A stretch of DNA of 64,000 nucleotides. Source: Plasmodiophora brassicae (taxonomy: Eukaryota > Endomyxa: Phytomyxea > Phytomyxea > Plasmodiophorida). Below the pieces are notes generated by a model. It was given only the letters and a program-made list of their open reading frames with translations. It was not told the origin of the DNA and did no database searches. Where the stretch lies: the NCBI GenBank assembly GCA_036867785.1, contig CP145416.1:682001-746000 (forward strand), read 5' to 3'. Both the position numbers and the translations under genes were made by a program. Shown here one piece after another: positions 42,771-52,745 of the stretch; the first letter of the stretch is position 1, and every line of letters begins with the position of its first letter.

Positions 42771-44721
42771 CCATACAATTGATGCCCACGCCTTGTGTAT
42801 CTGGACAATCTATCCTGTTTCATTATCGTCTCGATGCACATTTGTCGGAATGCACCGAAAGGCACCGAACCATCCGTCTGACTAGAAGTCGCAGAGCAGA
42901 TAATTCCCAACGGCGGAACGCACCACCATCGGGATACGTTCCTCCCGAGCCGATCATCTTGCGTTGTTAGAACGACGATAGGCCATTTGAGCTCGACAGC
43001 CTTCGGACGACTTAACTGCAAGCTCTGAGACCAGGACTGGACAACGCGATCTTCAGCAACCTTGTACAATAATACTGTTGGGACGGGCTGCTTGGTCTGG
43101 ATCAGGAACGCTGCGGGGGTGACGAGATCGTGGACGCCCAGCAAAACAATGTCGTCGTCAGTGCAGGAACACATCTGGACATCCTGTACGACTTGGAGTA
43201 CTGGGGCCGAGGCTGGAGGGTCTGGAAGCGACCAGAGGCACCATCGAAGTGATTCAGGGGTGCGGTCAAATGCAGTGACGATTCGAAGATCATCGTCAAG
43301 AAAGCACGCTGCCACAACAGACGATTTATGGCACACTGCCGTCCAATGCGTCATCGTCGACACATCGCGGCAAATGTACGCGACCCGATCACAAATCACG
43401 GCGACAGAGTGCTTGCCGGCAACCCACTGGACATGTGAGGACGAGGTTGCCGAAAGGAATGGCAAATGAATCGCGGAGTCGGACAGTGTGGAACTGACAC
43501 AGCAACAGTCGAGATCATTCTCAGGTTGGACAACAAGCGAGAGCACGCCCCAAGATTTGGACACAACGATGGGGCCCACTCCTGGCGTTATCCGGGGCCA
43601 GGGCCAGGAGTACAGATTCCGGAACCGATCGTGGCCATGGATATGGGAAGAGGTCGAAGCAACGCCCCGAAAGGTGTGGTCGCTGCCGGGCGCGTGCAAT
43701 CGCTGAACAACAACGCTTGATGCGTCACCGACGGCGACAATGTCCATCGTTTCGTCATGCGTCACAGCCAGAAGCATACCGTCAGGTGACCACGCCACTA
43801 ACGTTGCTGGAGACGCGCCACACGGCGTCTTGGGATCACATACTCCTTCTACCGCGTGCCATGCCCATGACTGTCGGGACCCGGACAGCAGGGCAATGGA
43901 TCTGTTCCATGACGCTAACGCGAGACGGTGGTGACGCTTCTACAGACAGCGTGTTAGTGAAGCAGCCTAACGTGGCACACGTGGTATTGTGTACGCCACC
44001 TGCGACAGAGCGGGCGAAAACGCGGCAGATGTGATACGATCCAGAGGCTTCGGGATAGGGGCGCTCCACGCCAGACTCACGTCATCCCGGGTGACTTCGC
44101 ATAGGGCAACGCGGCCATCCAAACATATACATGCCTTGGGAAACGTGTTACACCAGATGGCAGTGAAACCCGACCAGGCCAACGCCTTACAAGATATCGG
44201 GCGTCATTCGAAAATCGCACAATACACACCGGCGATCGGTCAAGGAACGTGCGACCCCGCTGCGATACGGATTTGGACTCGATAGAAACGTGCAGGACCA
44301 AAGCCCCGCTGGCGGATCCTGCTCGAACATGTCATCGATGGGCAATCGGGGTATGCATCAAACGCTGAGGACCGATGGCCACGAGATACTGGTTGTCATC
44401 GGCTACAACGTCGACATGCTTCGCACTGAATCGCACGCGGTACGACAGCGGCAAACGGCGCCCATTGCCGTCGAAGAAATGCAGACGGACGGGCGTGGCA
44501 ACGACCAGTAGGTCGCCGGCAGCCGCCGCACTGACAATTGTGGCGTCGTCAACGCAGGTCACGACGCTCGGTCCCGCATCATCATCAACCACGACGACGC
44601 GGTGCGACCCGATCAGGACGACGCGCGATCTCGCGGCCCAGGGGACGGCCGTCGACCCCAACTGGGTCCACCCGTCCACCAGCCCCGCCGCCTTCAGCAT
44701 TTGCCGCCGCCGCGCGACCAT
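42771..44721 (-). CDS. Beta-propeller-like protein, unassigned; 3' end may overlap RINT1
   Basis: Starts about MVARRRQMLKAAGLVDGWTQ and runs through several exons with short beta-strand blocks: RSRVVLIGSHRVVVVDDDAG, GDLLVVATPVRLHFFDGNGR, VSLAWSAPIPKPLDRITSAA with FSPALSQVAYT, then VAWSPDGMLLAVTHDETMDI, SSSHVQWVAGKHSVAVICDR and RPKAVELKWPIVVLTTQDDR. This is a degenerate WD-like propeller with no identifiable C-terminal domain. NBAS, partner of RINT1, has an N-terminal propeller, but the similarity I can see is generic. The open frame continues antisense into RINT1 to 42311, so the true stop is not fixed. It is convergent with RINT1. Confidence 0.5.
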
Positions 44722-45112
44722 TTTCAGCGTCGAACACACACGGGACCTGCCTCTGCTGAGCCCATGCTGGTTGCGTACGGCACATCCACACACGTTGACA
44801 GAACGGCTACGGGATACCCCAACACGACAGATGGCGTGCCAAGCACGCGTGGGCATCGCTAGAGAATATCAATCAGGTTGCCAGAAAAGCTTCAAAATCC
44901 CCTATACCGTATAATAGAAATGGGCGGCGTACGAATAAAGGCGCTCTGTAGGCGCGTTACGTCATCGTGGTAAGGTGAACCCGCGTCGGCCCGGGGTCTT
45001 CCGATGGAATGCGGACTGGGGGCTGGCTGGGTGGGGCGCAACAATATCAGCGCGCACCGGCGCATTAGTCCGTGGCGGAGTGCTCCCTTGACCAGCAAAA
45101 GTTGCCGCCGAA
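44722..45112. promoter_or_regulatory. Divergent intergenic region before eIF4G
   Basis: About 390 bases between the propeller gene (-) and eIF4G (+), AT-richer than its surroundings near 44880-44930. No open frame is convincing; presumed promoters. Confidence 0.35.
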
Positions 45113-48100
45113 ATGTCCGCGGGCTGCCAGAACTGCAATCCCAACAGTTGCTTGGACGTCGATCGCCGCCACGCCTGCGACATCCAGCCTGACGTCACAG
45201 CCGCCGACACGGATCCGTCCGCACCGGGCGCCAGAATGCCGGGCCGGCAAGGTACATCGTCGGGCGAGTCCCTGAATCCGGTTGCCACCGAATTCGTCCC
45301 GAAACTGCGCGCCGACGCCACCGAGTTCGTGCCCGGCGGCGGGTTCACGGTCGCGCCGCCGCCGCCCATGGTGCACCAGTACCCACCTCCCTACATGAAC
45401 ATCCCCATTCACACGATGCATCCCATGGGGCCCATCCAGCGACCGGCGTACATGCCGCGGGGCGCGCCACAGTACCCACCGCCACATGCGATGCAGTATT
45501 TCTACGCGCCACCGCCGCCCATGATGGCTCCAGTCGCCCCTGCCGCGTTCGAACGCGAAGAGCGCGCTGCACGACCCGCGGACGAGGCTGTGCATGCGAC
45601 AGCCGAAACGGCTCCTGTGTTGAAACCCGAACCGGTAGCCGTTCAGGATCCTGCCACACTTGAGTCAGAATCGGTCGAGGTCCAGCGCAAAGCGAACGAC
45701 GATGTGGCATCTGGGGATCTTCCCGCTGAGCCTGCCTCGGAGGAAGAGGTCTATGCTGATACGCCGGCCGATCATGGAGAAACCGATGTTACCGTTCCAC
45801 AAGACGGCTCTATGCCAGAACAGACTGAATTGCCAGTTGATGCTGAAGTTCCGGTTGATGCTGAAGTCCCGGTTGATGCTGAAGTTCCGGTTGATGCTGG
45901 AGTGCCAGTTGGTGCTGAGGTGCCAGTTGATGCTGAAGTGCCAGTTGGTGCTGAGGTGCCAGTTGATGCTGAAGTGCCAGTTGATGCTGAAGTGCCAGTT
46001 GATGCTGAAGTGCCAGTTGATGCTGAAGTGCCGGTTGATGCGAGCGCCTCTGTTGGTGCTGAAGCTCCAGTTGATGCTGAAGCGCCAGTAGATGCTGAGG
46101 CGCCAGTTCAGGTTGAAGCCCCGGCGGATGCTGATGCACCAGCTGAAGTTGAAACGACAGCTGATGCGGATGCGCCAGCTGAAACCGAAACCTCTGTTGA
46201 CAGTGACACACCAATGGTTCAAGATGCGCCTGATGATGCTGAGGATACCACGTCGGCTTTGAATGAGGATGAGGCGACTGCGGTTGTGGAGGAGTCCGGT
46301 AATGTTGATTCAGAGGGCTCTGCAGCGGGTGAGGGAACGGCCGCTTCGGCTGAGGAGCCGGTGGATGCTTCTGGGCCGCCTGTCAAGAAGCAGTACACTG
46401 TTGACGAAATGATGGCGCTGCAGTCCAAGTTCATGAATGCGCCTGATGACTTTGCGAAAAGCTCGCTTGATTGCATCGGCTCGGCGTCAGCTGTCTACCC
46501 TAGCCAGCAGCGAGACGGTGACGATCGGCGTCGCTCTTCGGCTGCCGACCGTGGCAGACGTGGATCGTACCAACAGCACCCGAGGGACGCATCGGCGGGT
46601 CACGGCCAACGACAAGGACGTCAATACGAATCTGCTCGTTCGCATTCCAAGCCGCGCGAGCCTTCTCGAGAAATGTCGAGAGCCCAGTTCGGCAACCTGC
46701 GCGGAACCATCAAAGGGGATCGCGATCGGGGATCTCGACGTGGATCTCAGTACGATGGCCCTATTCGCGCTGTTGAACCCTACGTTGAGCCGCTTGCCGT
46801 TACCGACTCGCGGTATGTCGTCAAGAAAGCCGTCGAAGGCGAGGAGCTTGTGCTCCGACAAGTTCAAAGCATTTTGAACAAGCTCACACCCGAGAAGTTC
46901 AGCAAGCTTGTCCAGCAACTTGTGGACCTGATCACGGACAATGTGGAACATTTGGAGATGGTCATCGGTCTGGTGTTCGACAAGGCCGTCGGAGAGTATG
47001 CCTTCGCCAACATGTACGCCGATCTGTGCAGCCACCTGTCTGCAAGGTTCGCCAAGATGGAGGGCGAAACCGCCAAATTCAGGAATATCATCCTCGCCCG
47101 GTGCAAGGTACGACATCTCTTTATTCCGCTGTTGGACATGCATAACTGATGGTGCTCACTGGTAGTATGAATTCGATAACCGAGCCAAGATCGAGGACTT
47201 CCAGGACATGGAGTCCGAGGAAGAACGATCTCCCGCCATCACCAAGGCCAGACGCCGCTCCCGTGGTCTTGTCTCTTTCATAGGCCACTTGTACAACCGC
47301 GACCTGCTGCACTACTCTATCATGCGAATCTGTACGCGACGTTCTCGATGCTTGGATTGGCCACTTCACTGACTCCTGACGTGCAGGTCTTGCGACACTC
47401 TGCCCGAACGCCGAGAATGCTGTCGAATGGGACATCGAGGATATGTGCATCCTGTGGGGCGTGTTCGGCAAGAAGTTCGCCGCGCGCCAACCCCGGATCG
47501 TCGACATTTGTTTCGATATCATCCAGAGCATTATCGCTGATCGCAAGATGCCCAGCCGAATTATATTTATGCTGCAGGATCTGGTCGACCTCCGCGCCAA
47601 CCGTTGGGAACCGAGACGCGAAGTCGTCGTTGCGTCAACCATCGCCGAGGTGCACAAGAAGGCTGCGGCTGACGCCGCTGCCAAAGAGCAGGCCGCCCTG
47701 CGCGCTGAACGCAAGCGTCGTCATGGAGAGAGGGCTGAGCGCGAAGAGATGCGGTACGGCGGCTTCCGGAGAGGAAGCACCGCATCCGGTGGCTCTGGGC
47801 GTTTCGGCACGTCGTCGGCCTCGGGATCTGCCAGAAGAAGCGCCGACATCACGACATCGGACGGCTGGACGACGAAACAAGGCCGTCGCTCGCTCGCTTC
47901 AACCATGTCGACGGTTACGACGGCTGTTGGGGCTGGCGAACGTGCGCCATCTCCTGGTGCCCGGGCGGTGGCCATCTCACCCGAACCACCTGCCCGCGAC
48001 GAGACGCAAGCCAAGTACGGGTTCTCGGTCCTGGATGGCGATATGGAAGCCGAGGAGGAGTCGGAGACGTCCGAGGACATCAGCTTCAAGTCGGAGGACA

Positions 48101-48699
48101 CCGATGTTCCTCTGATCAGCGAGGAAGAGGCCAGGAAGAAGTTGGTGTCGATGGTGAACGAGTTCTTCCGCATCAGAGATTTCGCGGAGGTCGCAGCAAC
48201 AGTCCAGGAAGTCGACGCACCGTCCATGATGTATCTCGCCGTGTTCGAGGGCCTGATGGTCGCCGTGGACGGCAAGCCCGTTCAACGAGAACGCCTGGCT
48301 GAACTGGTCCAGCACATGGTCAAGGAGTCGTTCCTGTCCCACGACCAGCTGTACAAGGGCCTGAACGAGTTCAGCGAGCAGATCGACGATCTCGTTATCG
48401 ACATCCCTCAAGTGCGAACCTACTTCGCCGAGCTGATCGCGTCGCTCATCCTGAGTGGGACGATGCCGATGTCGTACCTGACGCAGGTTGCTGGCGTTAG
48501 CGGCGTCGTGATCAAGACACTCGAGCTCCTCCTGCGCGCGAAGGGCGACGACAAGGCCTTCCAGCAGATGGTGTCGGACTCGGATGTCGAGCTTCAACCG
48601 TTGCTGGAATCGACGGTATCCGGCGAACGTGTCGCCACTCCCGATGTACAGTCTCTCCTCGAGCGGCACGGTCTCAACGCGCTGATCCCGTGCCTCTGA
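45113..48699 (+). CDS. EIF4G: Translation initiation factor eIF4G (MIF4G and MA3 domains)
   Basis: Scaffold of the cap-binding complex. Near residue 53 a PAM2-type motif SLNPVATEFVP (45269-45301), echoed by RADATEFVPGG, would bind the MLLE domain of poly(A)-binding protein. A Pro/Met-rich stretch follows, then about 20 hexapeptide repeats (VPVDAE type), and YTVDEMM (46394-46414), a variant eIF4E-binding motif in which Leu of Y-x4-L-hydrophobic is Met. A basic RS-rich linker leads to MIF4G: VRQVQSILNKLTPEKF-like (VLRQVQSILNKLTPEKFSKL), MVIGLVFDKAVGEYAFANMY, ADLCSHLSARF, introns near 47107-47167 and 47336-47388, LVSFIGHLYNRDLLHYSIM and DLVDLRANRWEPRR. The C-terminal MA3 domain begins SEEEARKKLVSMVNEFFRIR and ends near the stop. 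No W2 domain is visible. Confidence 0.9.
45830..46189 (+). repeat. 18-base coding minisatellite in eIF4G (about 20 hexapeptide units)
   Basis: Twenty head-to-tail 18-base units encode hexapeptides. The first twelve are nearly uniform ([LV]PV[DG]A[EGS]); the last eight are degenerate (for example APVDAE, APVQVE, APADAD, APAEVE). Being a multiple of three the array keeps frame at any copy number. Its antisense strand is also open for 185 codons purely because of the repeat. Confidence 0.95.
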
Positions 48700-48820
48700 C
48701 AGCCCATCCAACAAAATCGATTTCCAATTTCATCTAAAAGCAAATTCGATAGACAGACTCCCCAACGCCCGTTGGCCAATCCGTTGCGTCCAAGGGGACC
48801 AACCAGTCCGCAACTTGGTC

Positions 48821-49243
48821 ATGAACGCGGCCATTACAGGCGTCGGCATTGACCTGTGCAGAATCGGGCGCATTCGGCGCCTAATCGAGGTGCATGGCGA
48901 TCGATTCCTGAGGAAGGTCCTGCATCCGGACGAGATTGCTGCGATGCGGGATATGGCGTTCCCGAGGCGCCGCGTCGAATTCGTCGCCGGCCGTTGGGCA
49001 GCCAAGGAGGCCGCCGTCAAGGCCATCGGCAAGCGCGTCCCGTTCCCCGACATGAAGATCACGTCGACACCCGCCCCCGCCCTGACCGTCTACGATACGA
49101 TCCCGGTCTCCTCCCATGTCTCCATCTCGCACGACGGCGACTACGCCACGGCGATCTGCATCGTCACCGCCAGCGCCGCCCGCCCGCCCCTTGATAACCA
49201 CTCGGCGGATAGACGACAAAACGAGATCACTTCCAAGACATAA
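48821..49243 (+). CDS. Holo-[acyl-carrier-protein] synthase (AcpS-type phosphopantetheinyl transferase)
   Basis: Transfers 4'-phosphopantetheine from CoA to acyl carrier protein, probably the mitochondrial ACP. Single exon, 140 residues, the usual AcpS size (about 120) plus a short tail. Motif 1 GVGIDLCRIGRIRRLIE carries the Mg-binding Asp; FLRKVLHPDEIAAMRDM is the intervening helix; motif 2 FVAGRWAAKEAAVKAIGK matches W-x-x-K-E-[AS]-x-x-K. The end VSSHVSISHDGDYATAICIV is the family's last strand. Start taken at ATG 48821, 10 residues before motif 1. No obvious targeting peptide precedes it, so its compartment is uncertain. Confidence 0.88.
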   Translation: MNAAITGVGIDLCRIGRIRRLIEVHGDRFLRKVLHPDEIAAMRDMAFPRRRVEFVAGRWAAKEAAVKAIGKRVPFPDMKITSTPAPALTVYDTIPVSSHVSISHDGDYATAICIVTASAARPPLDNHSADRRQNEITSKT

Positions 49244-49409
49244 ACTTCGGTCCAGTAACCTCCATCGTCATTCGCACGGACCGACCGGTCTGTCAGTGTC
49301 CGGACCTGTCTGCAGGCAGCAGCAAGCAGTGCGCCGACGTCCGTCCGTATCGCAACCCGGTGGCAACCAGCTGCAGCGCGGGTTACGGCGTCGCCTGCCG
49401 AGTCGGACA

Positions 49410-50231
49410 ATGCTGCCGATGGATTACCACGGGACGACGCTGCACGCCTGCGATGTTGCGCTGATCGACGCGCCGTCCTGGCTCAACGACAACGTGATCG
49501 GTACGGCGCACTGACCGTTGTGTCTCGCCTGGGCGGCTGGCCGCTGACGCGCTGCAGGGTTCGTGTACGAATGGTATGCGCATGAGAAATACGCGAAAGA
49601 GCGCGACCTTGAATTCGTGAACCCTGCGGTCGTGTTTATCATCATGCACGAGGACGGTATGCTGTCGCGTTATTTCCGACATTGGACCTCGTCAGGCAGC
49701 CTCATACGTATTCTCTCAGACGATGAATGCCTGGCGCCGCTGATTGAGAGCGTGGACCTGGCTCGGCGGTCGCTCGTGTTTATGCCGATCAACAACAACG
49801 TGAACGTCACTGCGGCAGGGGGTGGCAGCCACTGGAGCCTGCTGGTCCTCGACAGGATCGCCCAGCAGTACGTGCATTTCGATTCGATGCGCGGTTCGAA
49901 CATGCAGTATGCCCGGCAGGTGGCGAAGCAGATCGGGAAGTGCTCCCCAGAGTTGGCCTCCTGGACGATGTCTGTCGGTGACTGCCCTCAGCAGGTCGGC
50001 ACCCTGGCTGTGCTGCTTGTGGATCGATGACTTCTAAACCGGTTCGCACAGGACAATGCGAATGACTGCGGCGTGTTCGTTCTGGAAATGACCCAGCAAG
50101 CCAGTGACTGGTTTAAGGATCACAGGTCGCTGAACGGCTTTAAGGCTGCCGTCAAGCCGGGCATGATCGGAGCCCGACGACGTGCAGTAAAGGAACTTGT
50201 TCGGGAGATCGAACGTCGGTCCTCTGGCTGA
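49410..50231 (+). CDS. SENP8: NEDD8-specific protease NEDP1/SENP8 (C48 cysteine protease)
   Basis: Processes NEDD8 and removes it from conjugates. MLPMDYHGTTLHACDVALID and APSWLNDNVIG correspond to the SENP8 start (D-V-x-L-[LI]-x-x-P-x-WLND-x-[IV]-IG). After an intron FVYEWYAHEKYAKERDLEFV and VVFIIM follow; then SLVFMPINNNVNVTAAGGGS and HWSLLVLDR with the catalytic His, YVHFDSMRGSNMQYARQVAK with the Asp, and after another intron RFAQDNANDCGVFVLEMTQQ with the oxyanion Asn-Asp and the catalytic Cys. It has only the protease core, as expected for SENP8, and no SUMO-protease N-terminal extension. All catalytic residues are present. Confidence 0.9.
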
Positions 50232-50285
50232 TTAAAACGACTATGATTCGTTTGGGTATATTCGAAACAATTTCCTGCTGGGCCA

Positions 50286-50903
50286 TCAGCGGCATCCGAA
50301 GCAATGGCGAAGCGGGTTCCACCACCCCTGGTGGGCGGCGGTCTTGCCGGGCGCCGCCTCTGGGCAATTGTCCTTCACCAAGTCGGCCATCTTCAGGACG
50401 CGTTTGGACCAGTCATTGGTCCAGATGCCGCTGCGGCTTAGGAGTTCTTCGGATGCGAACAGTATCACGATAACGCCCTGCGTTGTCTTGGGATTCACCG
50501 TCGCCATGTAGACCTCGCCGGACGCGCCGTGGCACAACCGTTCGATGGCGTACCCGTCCTGGGACATCTTCCCGAGGCAGTACTTTGACCATTGCGCCTT
50601 GCCGAACCGGTTGTAGTAGCTGTAATACAGGCATTCGTCTCTCGGCTCGTAGACCATCAGCGGGTCTGGCATGGCATCCTTGCACTCGATCGTTGCCGGG
50701 TGCTCAAATCGGTCGTCGCTGCTGTAGATCGTCATCGTCCCATTGCCGATGCGCTGGTACTGTATATCCCATGTCAGGCTGTTGTAGCTCGCAATGAGCG
50801 CAGCGTTCGCGGTGCATGACATTGTCGTCCAGTCTGGAGTCGCCCTGGCCGCCTCGATGTACCCGGCAACAACAGCAAGAGCAACAACAACCGTCCACGC
50901 CAT
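50286..50903 (-). CDS. Secreted cysteine-containing protein, unknown
   Basis: Single-exon frame of 205 residues starting MAWTVVVALAVVAGYIEAAR, a signal peptide. The mature part has regularly spaced cysteines (TMSCTANAALIASYNSLTWD, HPATIECKDAMPDP, PRDECLYYSYYNRFGKAQWS with KYCLGKM, IERLCHGASGE, KDNCPEAAP, HCFGCR at the end) and strands such as TWDIQYQRIGNGTMTIYSSD, pointing to a disulphide-linked beta-rich domain. No membrane span or anchor. No family recognised; it may be a cell-surface or secreted lineage-specific protein. Convergent with SENP8, 54 bases apart. Confidence 0.7.
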   Translation of the reverse strand: MAWTVVVALAVVAGYIEAARATPDWTTMSCTANAALIASYNSLTWDIQYQRIGNGTMTIYSSDDRFEHPATIECKDAMPDPLMVYEPRDECLYYSYYNRFGKAQWSKYCLGKMSQDGYAIERLCHGASGEVYMATVNPKTTQGVIVILFASEELLSRSGIWTNDWSKRVLKMADLVKDNCPEAAPGKTAAHQGWWNPLRHCFGCR

Positions 50904-51410
50904 GGCAATCGCTAATAGGTGCGTCAGTCGGCAACCGTCCCTCCAAACAAGGTGCCAATAACAAAATGACACCTCCACTCATATCACATTTGTAATTTTC
51001 ATGACATACCGCCACTCACCTAAAAATACCCGCATGCCACCTCCATCGGACCTTCGATGACTGGGTGACGGGCGCGTGAAGCAGGTCCAAGTCGCTCTCA
51101 GGGTCCTGAAATCTCTTCCGCCAGTGGCAGGAGTAGGCCGCGACAGTCATCGGTGTCATTTTGAACATTTCGTGCTACAGGACGTCTGCGAGATGGGTTC
51201 CCGCCGTTCAACGCCAAGCCAGACCTGCGGCGGCAACTCGACTGTCCCCACCGAGTAAGGCGTTGAACGAACCTGTTACGAATTCTGGGTTGACATGTAA
51301 CATTCTCTTCAGTAGCCGCGTCCAAAACTCATCAACGCAGCGGCGTCAGACGTCCCGTGGCTGGACGTAAGGAGCATCCCTTCGTCTCCCAGAACTTTAG
51401 CCGAACTTCC
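50904..51410. other. Intergenic region, no gene supported
   Basis: About 500 bases upstream of the secreted protein gene (its promoter side). Short frames on both strands show no motif. This begins the gene-poor island that runs to 53.4 kb. Confidence 0.4.
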
Positions 51411-52196
51411 TTGCTGCTGATGTTAACTGTTATCTATATTACATGGCGCAGCGGTCAATGATTCGACCGATGGTGGAAACGTTAACGGAAACGGAGGGGA
51501 CAGCGATGAAGAAGTCGATACCGTACTGACAAACAGTCCCATCAACTCCCTGATTGCCGCGGTGCAGACTGTCATGGATGACGAGGTGCCGTTGACGAAG
51601 AGGTCATGGAATCTGGCTCTGTCAGCATCATTGCCTCTGCCTGCGATGATGCCCTTGCTGATGAATTCACCTTGCCGGAACCCGTGCCATAACAGCCAAG
51701 GTGCCGCGAAAGTGTTACAATGTTTACAATCGCCAACACCTGTGCCTGCTTGATCAGGCACTGGAATCACCTCCAAATAACTCAGGGGGGACGATCGCGT
51801 CAGCGAAGATTTGTTCCAGTGTGCGATTCATTGACCGAGCATTGGACAGCTTGCTCAGAACCTCCTGAGGGTATGAAAGTACGTTATGATCTGACAGAGG
51901 CGGAAGCTGCTGGTATGGCACGGATCCCGGCAAGGTGAATTCATCAGCAAGGGCATCATCGCAGGCAGAGGTAATGATGCTGACGGAGTCAGATTCCATG
52001 ACCTCTTCGTCAACGATCTCGTCATCCATGACAGTCTGCGCCGCGGCAATCAGGGAGCTGATAGGACTGTTCGTCAGTTCCATATCGACTTCGTAGTCCC
52101 TGACGTCACCTCCGTTTCCGTTAACGTTTCCACCATCGGTCGACTCGTTGACCGTTGCGTCTGCATGTAATATAAATATGAGTTAACATCAGCAAT
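51411..52196. repeat. Inverted duplication, arms about 290 bases, spacer about 206 bases
   Basis: Left arm 51411-51697 matches the reverse complement of the right arm 51904-52196. Shared blocks include TGATGTTAACT, GGAAACGTTAACGGAAACGG, AACAGTCC then ATCA[AG]CTCCCTGATTGCCG, and GATGAATTCACCTTGCCGG. The arms differ at perhaps one base in eight with several small indels. The right arm on the minus strand is open (SPISSLIAAAQTVMDDEIVD, an acidic product ending about 51754); the left arm's equivalent frame is shifted, so the copies no longer encode the same protein. It lies directly beside a hAT transposase remnant and may be part of that element. Confidence 0.85.
51754..52083 (-). CDS. Acidic ORF in right arm of inverted duplication, doubtful gene
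   Basis: A 109-codon frame: MELTNSPISSLIAAAQTVMD, DEIVDEEVMESDSVSIITSA, then LPPLSDHNVLSYPQEVLSKL. It may be a fragment of a host or transposon-borne gene. No family recognised. The mirrored copy in the left arm is disrupted, which argues against strong selection on this sequence. Confidence 0.25.
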   Translation of the reverse strand: MELTNSPISSLIAAAQTVMDDEIVDEEVMESDSVSIITSACDDALADEFTLPGSVPYQQLPPLSDHNVLSYPQEVLSKLSNARSMNRTLEQIFADAIVPPELFGGDSSA

Positions 52197-52343
52197 AAGG
52201 CAGCGGCGGCGAGCAACCTTGTTGCGAAAGAACTGGAGCTAGGTCCAGAAGAAGACGACGCCAGTTTCACACGAGGTAGCTCGTTCGCGCTGATCGATGA
52301 TACGGTTCTTTGACTTCACGCCTGTCGAAGCCGCGCCAGTCGC

Positions 52344-52745
52344 CTACTTAATTTCCGCTCGTTTCTTCATAAGGTCATCTTTGACTATCATGTTGTGCAC
52401 GGTTTTGTTAACCATTCGATTGCGCGCTTTCGTGTGAAAGAGGGCGAAGGCCTTGAATATTCGTTCGCATGTTGCCGATTGCATAGCCACCGACAGAATA
52501 AACATCGCAAGGTCCCTGAGTTGAGCGCTTTCTTTCCCAAAGTACGCCAATATGCGTTAACACGTCGAACGTGCAAATCCGCGACGTCTACCTTAGGCGC
52601 TGCAGACCTCTTCTTGGAACAGGATAGCACCCTGGATTTCTCTGTTCCCCTTGAAACGCGTCGCAATGGGCGGAGGTCTATAGCGGTGGCTGCTGAGATG
52701 ATGAGAACGTCCTCAGCAGCCGCTAAGACAGGTAACATTACGATA
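52344..52745 (-). mobile_element. hAT-superfamily DNA transposase remnant (C-terminal dimerisation region)
   Basis: The minus-strand frame ending at 52344 reads AYFGKESAQLRDLAMFILSV, AMQSATCERIFKAFALFHTK and ARNRMVNKTVHNMIVKDDL. This is the hAT dimerisation motif (L-x-x-L-A-x-x-I-L-[SG]-[VI], S-A-x-[CS]-E-R-x-F, R-N-[RS]-[LM]). Upstream coding continues in another frame to about 52745, so at least one frame break exists. No DDE catalytic region, BED finger, terminal inverted repeats or 8-base target duplication were found within the window, so only the 3' end of an old copy seems to remain. Confidence 0.8.

Noticed and set aside
45665-46222. 185-codon antisense ORF rich in Asn, Trp and Phe within eIF4G
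   Set aside because: It is open only because the 18-base repeat lacks stops on the other strand; the plus-strand domain order is compelling.
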